In this document: one piece after another, positions 6,624 to 14,530 of the stretch
How positions within the stretch are numbered: the stretch's first letter is position 1
Layout of the letters: each line of letters opens with the position of its first letter
Assembly: GCA_900539505.1 (NCBI GenBank)
Contig: UQCL01000049.1
Coordinates: 1-15,861 of the forward strand
Direction of reading: 5' to 3'
Origin: an uncultured Campylobacter sp.
GTDB taxonomy: Bacteria > Campylobacterota > Campylobacteria > Campylobacterales > Campylobacteraceae
DNA length: 15,861 nt
Translations under genes and position numbers: made by a program
Notes under the pieces: generated by a model
Seen by the model: only the letters and a program-made list of their open reading frames with translations
What the model was told of the DNA's origin: nothing
Databases searched by the model: none

Positions 6624-7936
6624 TATTCGCCTTTCGCTTCTTTTTTGCCCTGCTTTGAGAAAATATCGTTAAATAGCTTCTCTTCGATTAGCGCCATTTT
6701 GACGGCCGGTAGCATGCCGTTGTTGCGGTACCTATCTAGGTGCTCTTTCGGGTTTGCGCCGTAGGTGTAGGCCTCCATATAGACCGCCTGAACGAGCTCC
6801 TGATCGCTCACGTCGATATTGCGTTTTTTAGCTAGCTCGTCGATTAAGAAGGTAAGTTTTACGCTGTTTTCGGCAGCCTTTCTAAATTCTTCGCGCTTTT
6901 TATCCAGGGCGTCTTTATTGTTTTTAAATTCCTCGATCTGCTCTTTTGAAAAGCCGCTCCAGGCGTTGTTAAACTGCAAATTTATCTCCTGCTCGACGAT
7001 CGCTTTTGGAAGCGCGAAGTTAAATTTCTCGGCGAGCGCGTCGGCAAATTTAGGCTTTAGATCCTCATTTATCAGCTTTTGAAGCTTATCGTTTTTGATG
7101 CGCTCTTTGATGCGCGCTTCAAATTTCTCCTTGCTCGGCTCTTTCTCGCCCGGAAGCGCTTGCTTTAGCTCCTCCTCGCCGAGCTCTTTGGCGGGTTTTT
7201 TAGCCTGAATTTCGTGAAGCTTGACTTTAAAGATCGCGTCCTTGCCGGCTAAGCTTTTCGCGCCGTAATCTTGCGGAAATTTAACCGCTACGTCGCGCTC
7301 TTCGCCCACTCTAAGTCCGATCATACCGTCTTCAAAGCCCGGGATAAATTGATTTGAGCCGATTTGAAGGACGTAGTCCTGCGCCTTGCCGCCGTCGAAT
7401 AGCTTGCCGTCCACGAAGCCTTCGAAGTCGAATTTTGCAAAATCGTCTTTGGCTAGAATTTTTTTGTTGGTTTTAGAAAGCGGAGCGATCATCTGCAAAA
7501 ATTCCGTCACTTTCTCATCGATCTCTTTTTGAGTAACGCGCGGACTGCTAAATTTTGGGATCAGCTCCTCGTATCCCTCGACGCTAACCTCCGGTCTGAA
7601 AGAAATTTCGATCTCGACGTCGATGTCGCCTTCTTTTTCGTCAAATTTAGAAAAGACCGGCTCGGATAAAATTTCATCTTGTTTTTTCTTTAAAATTTTA
7701 AGAGACTCGTCGATCATATTTTTAAGAAGTTCCTGCTTTGCATCGCCCTCAAGCTGCTTGCCGTATCGCTTCAAAACCACCGCGGTAGGCACTTTGCCCT
7801 GTCTAAATCCGTCGATTCTTAGCTGCTTGGAGGCCTTTTTGGCTAGCTCTTCTACTTTGGCTGCGATCTGCTTTGCTTCGATCTTGCTCGCAGCTACCGC
7901 ATTCGCGGCGTCTTTCATTTTTGCTTTTACTTCCAT
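6623..7936 (-). CDS. tig: Trigger factor chaperone / peptidyl-prolyl isomerase
   Basis: The 437-residue product is a ribosome-bound chaperone. The N-terminal ribosome-docking domain carries GFRQGKVP at 43-50; the usual motif is GFRxGKVP, with Pro most common at the x position. The FKBP-like isomerase domain spans about 160-246 (FDFEGFVDGKLFDGG, IGSNQFIPGFEDGMIGL, AGKDAIFKVKLHEI). The C-terminal helical arms follow and end near KMALIEEKLFNDIF. The start at 7936 has an AAGGA site about five bases upstream and a good promoter further up. It is the first gene of the six-gene run that ends with purN. Confidence 0.97.
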   Translation of the reverse strand: MEVKAKMKDAANAVAASKIEAKQIAAKVEELAKKASKQLRIDGFRQGKVPTAVVLKRYGKQLEGDAKQELLKNMIDESLKILKKKQDEILSEPVFSKFDEKEGDIDVEIEISFRPEVSVEGYEELIPKFSSPRVTQKEIDEKVTEFLQMIAPLSKTNKKILAKDDFAKFDFEGFVDGKLFDGGKAQDYVLQIGSNQFIPGFEDGMIGLRVGEERDVAVKFPQDYGAKSLAGKDAIFKVKLHEIQAKKPAKELGEEELKQALPGEKEPSKEKFEARIKERIKNDKLQKLINEDLKPKFADALAEKFNFALPKAIVEQEINLQFNNAWSGFSKEQIEEFKNNKDALDKKREEFRKAAENSVKLTFLIDELAKKRNIDVSDQELVQAVYMEAYTYGANPKEHLDRYRNNGMLPAVKMALIEEKLFNDIFSKQGKKEAKGE

Positions 7937-7959
7937 AAAATTCCTTTAGAAAATTTAAA

Positions 7960-7985
7960 AATAACTCGTAATATATCAAAAAATT
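7960..7985 (-). promoter_or_regulatory. Probable sigma-70 promoter of tig-purN run
   Basis: On the minus strand the sequence reads TTTTTTGATATATTA. The -10 hexamer TATATT covers 7975-7970, preceded by a T-tract ending in TTG. This matches the Campylobacter-type promoter, which relies on a T-rich element just upstream of the -10 and not on a clear -35. A start near 7962 would give a leader of about 25 bases before the tig ATG. Confidence 0.55.
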
Positions 7986-8017
7986 TCTTATTTAAAGTAT
8001 AAATTCCTAAAATTTGC

Positions 8018-8034
8018 CGAGCCTAAGCGGCTCG
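8018..8034. repeat. GC-rich hairpin between tig and the TonB receptor
   Basis: CGAGCC (8018-8023) pairs with GGCTCG (8029-8034) around a 5-nt loop. On the plus strand it is followed by CGGCTTTT, but no plus-strand gene ends here. On the minus strand it lies between the receptor terminator and the tig promoter and could act as a second terminator or insulator. Confidence 0.45.
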
Positions 8035-8054
8035 CGGCTTTTAAATTTTAAAAT

Positions 8055-8088
8055 TTTTAAAAGCCCGCCTTGAAATTTAAAGCGGGCT
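8055..8088 (-). terminator. Intrinsic terminator of the TonB receptor gene
   Basis: Read on the minus strand, AGCCCGC (8088-8082) pairs with GCGGGCT (8068-8062) around a 13-nt AT-rich loop. TTTTAAAAATTTT follows at once. It starts four bases past the receptor stop codon, so the receptor gene is probably monocistronic and tig relies on its own promoter. Confidence 0.78.
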
Positions 8089-8092
8089 GAGG

Positions 8093-10243
8093 TTAAAATT
8101 TTACCGATACGTTAAACATAAATTGCCGCGCGTAGCCCATCTGAATAGGTATCACGCTCGTAGTCGTGCCGGTCGAGGATGAGGTATAGTATTTTTTGTC
8201 GGTCAAATTTTTGACGTTGAACGAAAAATTCGTATCATAGCCCGAAATTTTAGTATCGTAGCTCACGAAGGCGTCATAAACTACGGCGTGAGGCAGCTTA
8301 AACGCCGTTCCTGCAGGCACGCTCGGTAGGTTCGTGCGCATATAGTAGGTGTACCACGAGCCGAAATATCGCGCGCCGCCGCCGAGCCTAAGCCCCTTTG
8401 CGCCTAGATGCGCGAAATCGTAGTTGGCAAATAGGCTTGCTTGGTGCTTCGGCGTCGCTTCCAGCGGTTTGCCGATTAGCACCGCAAAAGCGCCGTCGTC
8501 CTCACGCACTCTCGTTTTGGTATATGCGTAGCTTGCCGACATGCTAAGTCCCTGCGTCACGCGCCCGTTTATATCGAGTTCAAATCCTCGCGAGCGAGCC
8601 TTGCCGATCGTCTCACTTATATTATTTACCGTTCGAAGGATGTTTCTTTTATCAATATTAAACACCGCCGCGCCTGCAGTGACTCGATCGTTTTGAAATT
8701 TAGTGCCGAGCTCCACGGATTTGCCTTCCTCCGGCTTTAGATCGCCGCCTATCGCCTCGCCTATGGACATCTGCGGCGTGAAGCTTTGCGCATAGTTAGT
8801 ATATACCGACCACTGCGGGCTTAACAGGTACAAAAGCCCGCCCTGATAGGTCGTAGCGGCCTTTTTCTGATCGGTGTTGTTCGGTCCTTGCCAGCTTTGT
8901 TTGGCTACTTGATCGTAAAATTCCCTACGCACGCCCAAAGAAAGTATCAACTCGTCGGTTAAATTTATATTATCTTGGGTGTAAAGCCCGATCGTTCTTA
9001 GCTTTTGATATTGTATTTTTGGCTCTCTATCGTTCGTTAGGACGGCGCCCGAAGCGGTCTGTCCGGTAAGCATATTGATGCGTCCAGCGGTGCCTTTTAG
9101 CGCGCCCGGACGGTATCTGTAGTAGTTTTTGTAATCCGTGCCGAAAAGGATGTCGTGCTTAAGCGGGCCCGTTTCAAATTTGCCGTTTAGTGTGACGCTT
9201 GCTGCGTGCGTGCGGTGTATGAAATTATCGTAGTAGTTATACGATCGCGTCGTGCCGGTAAGGCCTTGGGGCGTGAATGGATTGTTCGGACGGACGTAGC
9301 CGTATTCGTGCTTGCTGCGCGAGAAAGCGTAGGCGCCTTTTAATATCCAATCCTCGCTAAATTCCTTCTCAAAGCCGAAATCAACCGTATCGAGCTTGCT
9401 TTGTAGTTTATTTACCGGCTCGTCGAAGCGGACTTTGCCGCTGCCGTAAATTTTACCCGTACTCGGCACTAAAAACGCGCCGCGATCCACCGGATCGGTA
9501 GAGCGGCTATGGGTGTAGCCTAAGCTTATCGAATAATCGTCTCCTTGATACGCAAGTGACGGCGCAAAGAGCGTGTTTTTTATACCGCCGAAATTTCGCC
9601 AATAATCCTTCGCGTAGTAATCGAATATAAATCTATACGCAAAGCCGCTATCTGCAATCGGCCCTGTAGTATCAAATCCCGCGTCCCAATAGTTGCGATT
9701 GCCTAGCCCGCCCCAAAGCTCATTTATAAACTCATACTGCGGCTTTTTGGTTACCATGTTTATGACGCCGCCCGGTTGCTGCGCGCCGTAGAGCATGCTC
9801 GCGGGCCCTTTTAGAACCTCGACGGATTGAATGGTTTTGTTGAAATTGTGCATCACGGCGCCCGGCACGCCGTTGCGCATAATCGAGCCGTCGCGACCCT
9901 CGCCGAAGCCACGCTTGATGATCGCATCGAAAATATTTCCCGTCGTATTTGCATAGCTTATGCCGCTTACGTTTTGCAGCGATTCCGCTAAGGTTTCTGG
10001 CTTTTTGTCCTTTAGATGCTGCTGCGTTACGACATTTACGGTTTGCGGAATTTCTAGAATTCTCTTAGTCGTCTTGCCGATCTCACTGCGTACGGCGCGG
10101 TAACCGTCGTCGTTATTCGCCCATTCTACGACCTCGATATCGCCTAGGTTTTCGCCCGAGGCGGAGCTTGCCGCGGCGTTTTGTTCGGCGCAAGCAAAGG
10201 AAAAAAGCGCCAAAGCCGCGCCAAAACTCATCTTAAATTTCAT
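8093..10243 (-). CDS. TonB-dependent siderophore receptor
   Basis: The 716-residue product is an outer-membrane transporter powered by TonB-ExbB-ExbD. A signal peptide covers about 1-19 (KFKMSFGAALALFSFACA). A possible TonB box is IEVVE at 36-40. The plug domain spans about 60-170 with PQTVNVVTQQHL, RGFGEGRDGS (111-120), VEVLKGPASMLYG (141-153) and PGGVINMVTKKP (157-168). The rest is the 22-strand barrel, ending in the expected C-terminal Phe (MFNVSVKF). The plug and barrel resemble the siderophore-receptor family (FhuA/FpvA-like); the actual ligand cannot be read from sequence. The ATG follows AAAGGAG by eight bases. A Fur-box-like site lies upstream, consistent with induction under low iron. 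It is divergent from folE and has its own terminator. Confidence 0.92.
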   Translation of the reverse strand: MKFKMSFGAALALFSFACAEQNAAASSASGENLGDIEVVEWANNDDGYRAVRSEIGKTTKRILEIPQTVNVVTQQHLKDKKPETLAESLQNVSGISYANTTGNIFDAIIKRGFGEGRDGSIMRNGVPGAVMHNFNKTIQSVEVLKGPASMLYGAQQPGGVINMVTKKPQYEFINELWGGLGNRNYWDAGFDTTGPIADSGFAYRFIFDYYAKDYWRNFGGIKNTLFAPSLAYQGDDYSISLGYTHSRSTDPVDRGAFLVPSTGKIYGSGKVRFDEPVNKLQSKLDTVDFGFEKEFSEDWILKGAYAFSRSKHEYGYVRPNNPFTPQGLTGTTRSYNYYDNFIHRTHAASVTLNGKFETGPLKHDILFGTDYKNYYRYRPGALKGTAGRINMLTGQTASGAVLTNDREPKIQYQKLRTIGLYTQDNINLTDELILSLGVRREFYDQVAKQSWQGPNNTDQKKAATTYQGGLLYLLSPQWSVYTNYAQSFTPQMSIGEAIGGDLKPEEGKSVELGTKFQNDRVTAGAAVFNIDKRNILRTVNNISETIGKARSRGFELDINGRVTQGLSMSASYAYTKTRVREDDGAFAVLIGKPLEATPKHQASLFANYDFAHLGAKGLRLGGGARYFGSWYTYYMRTNLPSVPAGTAFKLPHAVVYDAFVSYDTKISGYDTNFSFNVKNLTDKKYYTSSSTGTTTSVIPIQMGYARQFMFNVSVKF

Positions 10244-10275
10244 TACCGAACTCCTTTTAGATAAAGCTTATCGAA

Positions 10276-10300
10276 ACGGCGGATTTTAAACAAAAATTTC
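10276..10300 (-). promoter_or_regulatory. Candidate promoter of the TonB receptor gene
   Basis: On the minus strand, TTTTTGTTTAAAAT (10296-10283) offers a -10-like TAAAAT directly after a T-tract ending in TTG. A start near 10276 would give a leader of about 33 bases carrying the AAAGGAG site. A more upstream TATATT is also possible, so the exact promoter is uncertain. Confidence 0.4.
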
Positions 10301-10314
10301 TTAAATTTAAATAT

Positions 10315-10333
10315 ATTATCATTAACATAATGA
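10315..10333. promoter_or_regulatory. Fur-box-like operator
   Basis: On the minus strand the site reads GTTAATGATAAT, matching 11 of the first 12 bases of the 19-bp Fur consensus (GATAATGATAATCATTATC), with about 13 of 19 overall. The plus strand also shows a perfect dyad TCATTA-ACA-TAATGA (10319-10333). It lies between the siderophore receptor and folE, where iron control of the receptor is expected. Fur binding is inferred. Confidence 0.5.
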
Positions 10334-10386
10334 GATTGATAAAATTTCGCGCGGAATTTTAAAATTTATCAGCGTTATAAAAGGCG

Positions 10387-10407
10387 TTTTTGAGTAATAT
10401 CGCGCAT
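10387..10407 (+). promoter_or_regulatory. Candidate promoter of folE
   Basis: TTTTTGAGTAATAT at 10387-10400 gives a T-rich element followed by a -10-like TAATAT (10395-10400). A start near 10407 would leave a leader of about 24 bases. A TATAAA at 10376-10381 is an alternative. Confidence 0.4.
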
Positions 10408-10430
10408 CGATCTTTAAGGAATTGCTAAAA

Positions 10431-11015
10431 ATGGACGAAAAAAGCCGAGCGAAATTTGAAAGCTGCGTGTCGCAGATGCTTGAAATTTTAGGCGAGGATC
10501 CGAAGCGCGACGGACTCGTAAAGACGCCGGGGCGCGTAGCTAAAGCCTATGAGTTTCTGACTAGCGGCTATGAGCTGGATCCAAAAGAAATTTTAAACGA
10601 CGCACTGTTTGAGAGCAGCAACAATGAGATGGTTTTGATAAAAGATATAGAATTTTATAGCCTCTGCGAGCACCATCTGCTGCCGATCATCGGGCGCGCG
10701 CACGTCGCGTATATCCCGAATAAAAAGGTCGTGGGGCTTAGTAAAATTCCGCGTATGGTAAATATTTTCGCGCGCAGGCTGCAGATCCAAGAGCAGCTTA
10801 CCGAGCAGATCGCAAGCGCAATCCAAGAGGTGATCCATCCGCTCGGCGTGGGCGTGGTGCTGCAGGCGCGGCACATGTGCATGGAGATGCGCGGCGTGCA
10901 AAAGATCAACTCGACCACGACTACGTCGGCGCTTAGGGGGCTTTTTATCAGCCGAAACGACACGCGTAAGGAATTTTTCGATCTAATAAATTCTCCAAAA
11001 ACTTTCGGTTTTTAA
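10431..11015 (+). CDS. folE: GTP cyclohydrolase I
   Basis: The 194-residue product converts GTP to dihydroneopterin triphosphate, the first step of folate synthesis and a possible source for queuosine-type deazapurines. Zinc ligands are visible as Cys79 and His82 in SLCEHHLLP and Cys150 in RHMCMEMRG, matching E. coli Cys110, His113 and Cys181. Other motifs are KTPGRVAKAYEFLTSGY (31-47), GLSKIPRMV (102-110) and the C-terminal STTTTSALRG (161-170). I prefer the ATG at 10431, ten bases after AAGGA. An in-frame TTG at 10422 lies only one base from that site and is unlikely. The gene is divergent from the siderophore receptor and upstream of nifS, with a separate promoter likely for nifS. Confidence 0.95.
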   Translation: MDEKSRAKFESCVSQMLEILGEDPKRDGLVKTPGRVAKAYEFLTSGYELDPKEILNDALFESSNNEMVLIKDIEFYSLCEHHLLPIIGRAHVAYIPNKKVVGLSKIPRMVNIFARRLQIQEQLTEQIASAIQEVIHPLGVGVVLQARHMCMEMRGVQKINSTTTTSALRGLFISRNDTRKEFFDLINSPKTFGF

Positions 11016-11051
11016 AACGGCAAGCGTTAAAGAAAAATTTAGCAATTATGT

Positions 11052-11108
11052 TATATTATCGTGCGAAATTGATAAAAGAGCGAAATTGTCTGATTAAATT
11101 TCAGACAA
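11052..11108 (+). promoter_or_regulatory. nifS promoter and leader hairpin
   Basis: A -10-like TATATT lies at 11052-11057. Downstream in the predicted leader is an 8-bp perfect inverted repeat, TTGTCTGA (11086-11093) and TCAGACAA (11101-11108), with a 7-nt loop. It ends about eight bases before the AAAGGA ribosome binding site at 11116-11121. It could be a regulator site or a translation-modulating hairpin. Confidence 0.4.
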
Positions 11109-11126
11109 ATTTTAGAAAGGAATTTT

Positions 11127-12320
11127 ATGCAGCGCGTTTATTTGGATAATAACGCCACTACGATGGTCGACCCTGAAGTTTTTGAGGAGATGAAGCCGTT
11201 TTTTTGCGATAAATACGGCAATCCAAACTCCCTTCACAGCTTTGGCAGCGAGACCCACCCCGCGCTAAGAACTGCGATGGATAGGCTCTATGCGGGACTC
11301 GGCGCTGCGGACGCGGACGATATCGTCATCACGAGCTGCGCGACCGAGAGCAATAACTGGGTTTTAAAAGGAATTTACTACGATAAAATTCTAACCGGCG
11401 AGAAGGATAATATCGTCATAAGCTCCGTCGAGCACCCCGCAATCAGCGCGACCTGTGCTTTTTTAGAAAAAATTTGCGGCGTAAAGATTACTCGCCTGGG
11501 CGTCGATAAAGACGGGCTAATCGATCTTGACGAGCTTGCCGAAAAAATTAACGACAAAACCGCACTCGTTAGCGTGATGTGGGCAAATAACGAAACCGGC
11601 ACGATCTTCCCCGTAAAAAAAATCGCACAAATCGCACACGAGCATGGCGCGCTATATCATGCCGACGCGGTGCAAGCCGTAGGCAAGATAAAGGTAAACG
11701 TGCGCGAGGCGGACGTGGATTTTTTAAGCCTTTCCGGGCATAAATTTCACGCTCCAAAGGGCGTCGGCGCACTCTATATCAAAGATAGCAAGCCGCTTAC
11801 GAGCCTATTTCACGGCGGCGAGCACATGGGCGGACGCCGCAGCGGCACGCTAAATGTCGCGGGCATCGTGGGGCTCGGCAAAGCTTTGGAGCTAGCGAAT
11901 AAATTTATGGATTTTGAGCGCACTCAGGTAAGCAGGCTGCGCGATAAGCTGGAGGACGCGCTTTTACAAATTCCAAACGTAGGCGTCGTGGGCGACCGCA
12001 GCATTCGCGTGCCAAACACTATCCTCGCCTCGATCCAAGGCGTGGAGGGAGAGGCGATGCTGTGGGATCTAAATAAAGCCGGCATCGCCGCTTCTACGGG
12101 CTCTGCGTGTGCGAGCGAGGCGCTCGAAAATAACCCGATAATGGAAGCGATCGGTGCAGATAAGGAGCTGGCGCATACGGCGCTAAGGCTTTCGCTGTCG
12201 CGCTTTACGACGGAGGCGGAGATCGATTACGCGATCGAGCATATAGGCAAAGCCGTCGTTCGTTTGCGCGGGATTTCAAGCACATTTGCTTACGCGCCGC
12301 AAGGTTATGAGAAGAAATAA
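11127..12320 (+). CDS. nifS: NifS-type cysteine desulfurase
   Basis: The 397-residue PLP enzyme takes sulfur from cysteine for iron-sulfur cluster assembly. Visible residues are His103 (SVEHPAIS) stacking on PLP, Asp180 and Gln183 (HADAVQAVG), the Schiff-base Lys206 in SGHKFHAPKG, and the persulfide-carrying Cys328 in STGSACAS. Other conserved stretches are YLDNNATT (5-12), NETGTIFP (155-162) and RRSGTLNVAG (237-246). AAAGGA precedes the ATG by five bases. nifU follows after 10 bases on the same strand. In Campylobacter and Helicobacter the NIF pair serves general Fe-S assembly and not nitrogen fixation, and no nitrogenase genes are seen here. Confidence 0.96.
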   Translation: MQRVYLDNNATTMVDPEVFEEMKPFFCDKYGNPNSLHSFGSETHPALRTAMDRLYAGLGAADADDIVITSCATESNNWVLKGIYYDKILTGEKDNIVISSVEHPAISATCAFLEKICGVKITRLGVDKDGLIDLDELAEKINDKTALVSVMWANNETGTIFPVKKIAQIAHEHGALYHADAVQAVGKIKVNVREADVDFLSLSGHKFHAPKGVGALYIKDSKPLTSLFHGGEHMGGRRSGTLNVAGIVGLGKALELANKFMDFERTQVSRLRDKLEDALLQIPNVGVVGDRSIRVPNTILASIQGVEGEAMLWDLNKAGIAASTGSACASEALENNPIMEAIGADKELAHTALRLSLSRFTTEAEIDYAIEHIGKAVVRLRGISSTFAYAPQGYEKK

Positions 12321-12330
12321 AGGATAAAAA

Positions 12331-13332
12331 ATGGCAAAAAATAGTTTGATAAACGGCTCGATCTGGGAGCAGTACTCGCAAAAAGTGCAGGAGCGCATGA
12401 ATAATCCTCGCTATATGGGCGAGATCACCGAGGAGGAGGCGAAGGCTAGAGGCGGTAAGCTAGTGGTCGCAGACTTCGGCGCCGAGAGCTGCGGCGATGC
12501 GGTGCGGCTGTATTGGTTGATCGATCCTAAGACTGATAGAATTTTGGACGCTAAATTTAAAAGCTTTGGCTGCGGCACGGCGATTGCGAGTTCGGACACG
12601 ATGGCTGAGCTTTGTATCGGAAAGACCGTCGATCAAGCGGTAAAGATTACAAATTTAGACGTAGAGCACGCGATGCGCGATAATCCCGATGAACCTGCCG
12701 TACCGCCGCAAAAGATGCACTGCTCGGTCATGGCATACGATGTCATCAAGCAGGCTGCAGCGAATTATAAGGGCGTCGATCCCGCGCATTTCGAGGATGA
12801 GATCATCGTGTGTGACTGCGCGCGCGTAAGCCTCGGCACGATCAAAGAGGTGATCCGTCTAAACGACCTCCATACTGTCGAGGAGATCACGCAATACACC
12901 AAAGCGGGCGCGTTTTGTAAATCCTGCGTGCGCCCGGGCGGACACGAGGAGAAGGACTATTATCTGGTCGATATTTTAAAGCAAACCAGAGAGGAGATGG
13001 AGCGGGAGAGGCTTCAAGCTCAAGCCGAGGCGAGCGCCGCTACTAGCGCGAAAGCGGGAGCCGAGATGAGCTTTGAGCAGCTAAATTTGATCGGTAAATT
13101 TAAAGCGGTCGAAGGGGTACTTGACGAGGATATCCGCCCGATGCTTCAGATGGACGGCGGCAATCTCGACGTCATCGACATTAGGCCTGCAGACGACGGC
13201 AAAACCGATATCTACATCCGCTATCTAGGCGCTTGTAGCGGCTGCGCCAGTGGTGCGAGCGGCACATTATATGCGATCGAAAATGTTTTGCAAGAAAACC
13301 TTAGTCCAAACATCCGCGTAATGCCGATCTAG
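12331..13332 (+). CDS. nifU: NifU iron-sulfur cluster scaffold (three-domain)
   Basis: The 333-residue product has the full NifU layout. The IscU-like domain (about 12-150) has scaffold cysteines Cys54, Cys81 and Cys131. A central BFD-like [2Fe-2S] domain (about 157-218) has Cys161, 163, 196 and 199 in CDC and CKSC motifs. An Ala/Glu-rich linker (about 220-248) leads to the C-terminal Nfu domain (about 250-333) with Cys302 and Cys305 in CSGC. All expected cysteines are present. AAGGAT lies just before the ATG, 10 bases after nifS, so the two are co-transcribed. NifS would deliver sulfur to this scaffold in the cytosol. Confidence 0.96.
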   Translation: MAKNSLINGSIWEQYSQKVQERMNNPRYMGEITEEEAKARGGKLVVADFGAESCGDAVRLYWLIDPKTDRILDAKFKSFGCGTAIASSDTMAELCIGKTVDQAVKITNLDVEHAMRDNPDEPAVPPQKMHCSVMAYDVIKQAAANYKGVDPAHFEDEIIVCDCARVSLGTIKEVIRLNDLHTVEEITQYTKAGAFCKSCVRPGGHEEKDYYLVDILKQTREEMERERLQAQAEASAATSAKAGAEMSFEQLNLIGKFKAVEGVLDEDIRPMLQMDGGNLDVIDIRPADDGKTDIYIRYLGACSGCASGASGTLYAIENVLQENLSPNIRVMPI

Positions 13333-13741
13333 GCTTATCGGTCGCTACGTTTCATCTTGGCTTGGTCTTGACGAAATTTTAAGAGCTTAAGCTTCTGCGC
13401 AACAGTGGAGCTAAATTTCGCCCCTTAGCTAAATTCGCAATTAGACGCTAAATCTGCGTAGAATTTCGCCGTTTACTTTTAAGAATATCGCAAATTTCGC
13501 TAAGGTTTTCTAACGTGAAATCCATCCGTAAAATTTTGTCTATAAATTTAATTAAAAACGCCTTATTTTGCTTGCATGAGGTTTTTTAGAGGATTTTGTT
13601 TGTAAATTGGACATAGAATTTCTCCGCGAATTTCATCTTTTCATAAATTTAGATGAAAATGCGCCATAAATCGCAGAATTTTAGCTGGCTATAATTTCTT
13701 TTTATTATAATTGCGCCTTATTTCAACTAAAAGGGGAGCAA
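13333..13741. other. Non-coding spacer after nifU
   Basis: This 409-base stretch contains no supported gene. It holds a partial repeat GCTAAATT(T)CGC near 13410-13440, a small hairpin TTTCATCT/AGATGAAA (13631-13638 and 13651-13658, 12-nt loop), and the promoter of the next gene at its end. I found no clear U-tailed terminator for nifU. Confidence 0.5.
13690..13711 (+). promoter_or_regulatory. Tandem TATAAT promoters of the binding-protein gene
   Basis: Two exact TATAAT hexamers occur, at 13690-13695 and 13706-13711. The second follows a T-rich stretch (TTTCTTTTTAT) typical of Campylobacter promoters. A start near 13718 gives a leader of about 24 bases with a strong AAGGGGAG site at 13731-13738. 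The signals suggest strong expression. Confidence 0.62.
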
Positions 13742-14530
13742 ATGAAAGTATTTGTTTTGGCGGCTATGCTACTTGGTTTTCTATCTGCAAATTCTTTGGA
13801 CCAGATCAAAAAAGATAGGCTCGTTCGCATCGGTGTATATAACGATCAGCCGCCGTTTAGTGCGCTCGTAGACGGCAAATATAGGGGATTTGAGATTGCT
13901 CTTGGCGAAAAGCTCGGTAAGGAGATTTTCGGCGATAATCCCGGCAAGGTAAAATTTATCCCGATCACGGCTTCAAGACGCATTAGCGCTTTACAGCGCA
14001 ATGAAGCGGATATGGTGATTGCGACCTTTACTCCTACGCCCACGCGAGCGAAAAAAATAGATTTTTCGGAGCCTTATTTTAAGGTACAGGTAGGTGTGCT
14101 AGCCAAAAAAGACGAAAATGTCACGAGCTTCGATCAGCTGCGCAAGAAGAGGATTTTTGTCATCAAACACTCTCCTATTCACAATTTCTTACGCAAAGCG
14201 GGCTTTAGAAAGAATTTAAACTTTTGCGCCAGTTCGGCTAAATGCTACCGCGCTTTCAAAAGGGCGAAAAATGCCGTGCATGTCGATGATAACCTAATCC
14301 TGCACGCATACGCAATCATCGATAATAAAACGCAGGTTGCTTTGGATGGTCTAGGTAAGCAAACTTACAACGCAATTGCCGTGCAGAAAGGCAATAATGC
14401 GCTGCTAGAGCTAATCAATACATCTTTAACAGGACTAAAAAAAGATGGATTTTTGGATAAGACCTTTGACGATACGCTCGGGATTTTTTATCATGGCACG
14501 ATCGATAAGAAGGAATTCTTGGTTGAATAA
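13742..14530 (+). CDS. PEB1-like amino-acid-binding periplasmic protein
   Basis: The 262-residue product belongs to the family 3 solute-binding proteins of polar amino-acid ABC transporters. A signal peptide covers about 1-17 (MKVFVLAAMLLGFLSAN). The mature start LDQIKKDRLVRIGVYNDQPPF is typical, as are GFEIALGEKLGKEI (49-62), TFTPTPTRAKKIDFSEPYF (95-113) with the ligand-contact Arg102 region, and QVALDGLGKQTYNAIAVQKGN. In the family signature an acidic residue normally follows GF[DE][LIVMT], but Ala53 is present. Cys162 and Cys168 lie six apart and could form a disulfide in the second lobe. No permease or ATPase gene is adjacent, so it is an orphan that may share a transporter elsewhere or act as an adhesin-like surface antigen as PEB1 does. 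Its ligand is unknown. Confidence 0.88.
   Translation: MKVFVLAAMLLGFLSANSLDQIKKDRLVRIGVYNDQPPFSALVDGKYRGFEIALGEKLGKEIFGDNPGKVKFIPITASRRISALQRNEADMVIATFTPTPTRAKKIDFSEPYFKVQVGVLAKKDENVTSFDQLRKKRIFVIKHSPIHNFLRKAGFRKNLNFCASSAKCYRAFKRAKNAVHVDDNLILHAYAIIDNKTQVALDGLGKQTYNAIAVQKGNNALLELINTSLTGLKKDGFLDKTFDDTLGIFYHGTIDKKEFLVE

Noticed and set aside
8018..8034. Second hairpin near 8018 as the main terminator of the TonB receptor
   Set aside because: In the receptor's direction it lacks a U-tract, whereas the hairpin at 8062-8088 lies right after the stop and has one.
10422..10430. Upstream TTG start for folE
   Set aside because: It sits one base after the AAGGA site, too close to be used; the ATG at 10431 has workable spacing.
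10593..10963. Two minus-strand frames of about 102 codons opposite folE
   Set aside because: folE is intact with all catalytic residues; the opposite frames are His- and Cys-rich shadows without start signals.
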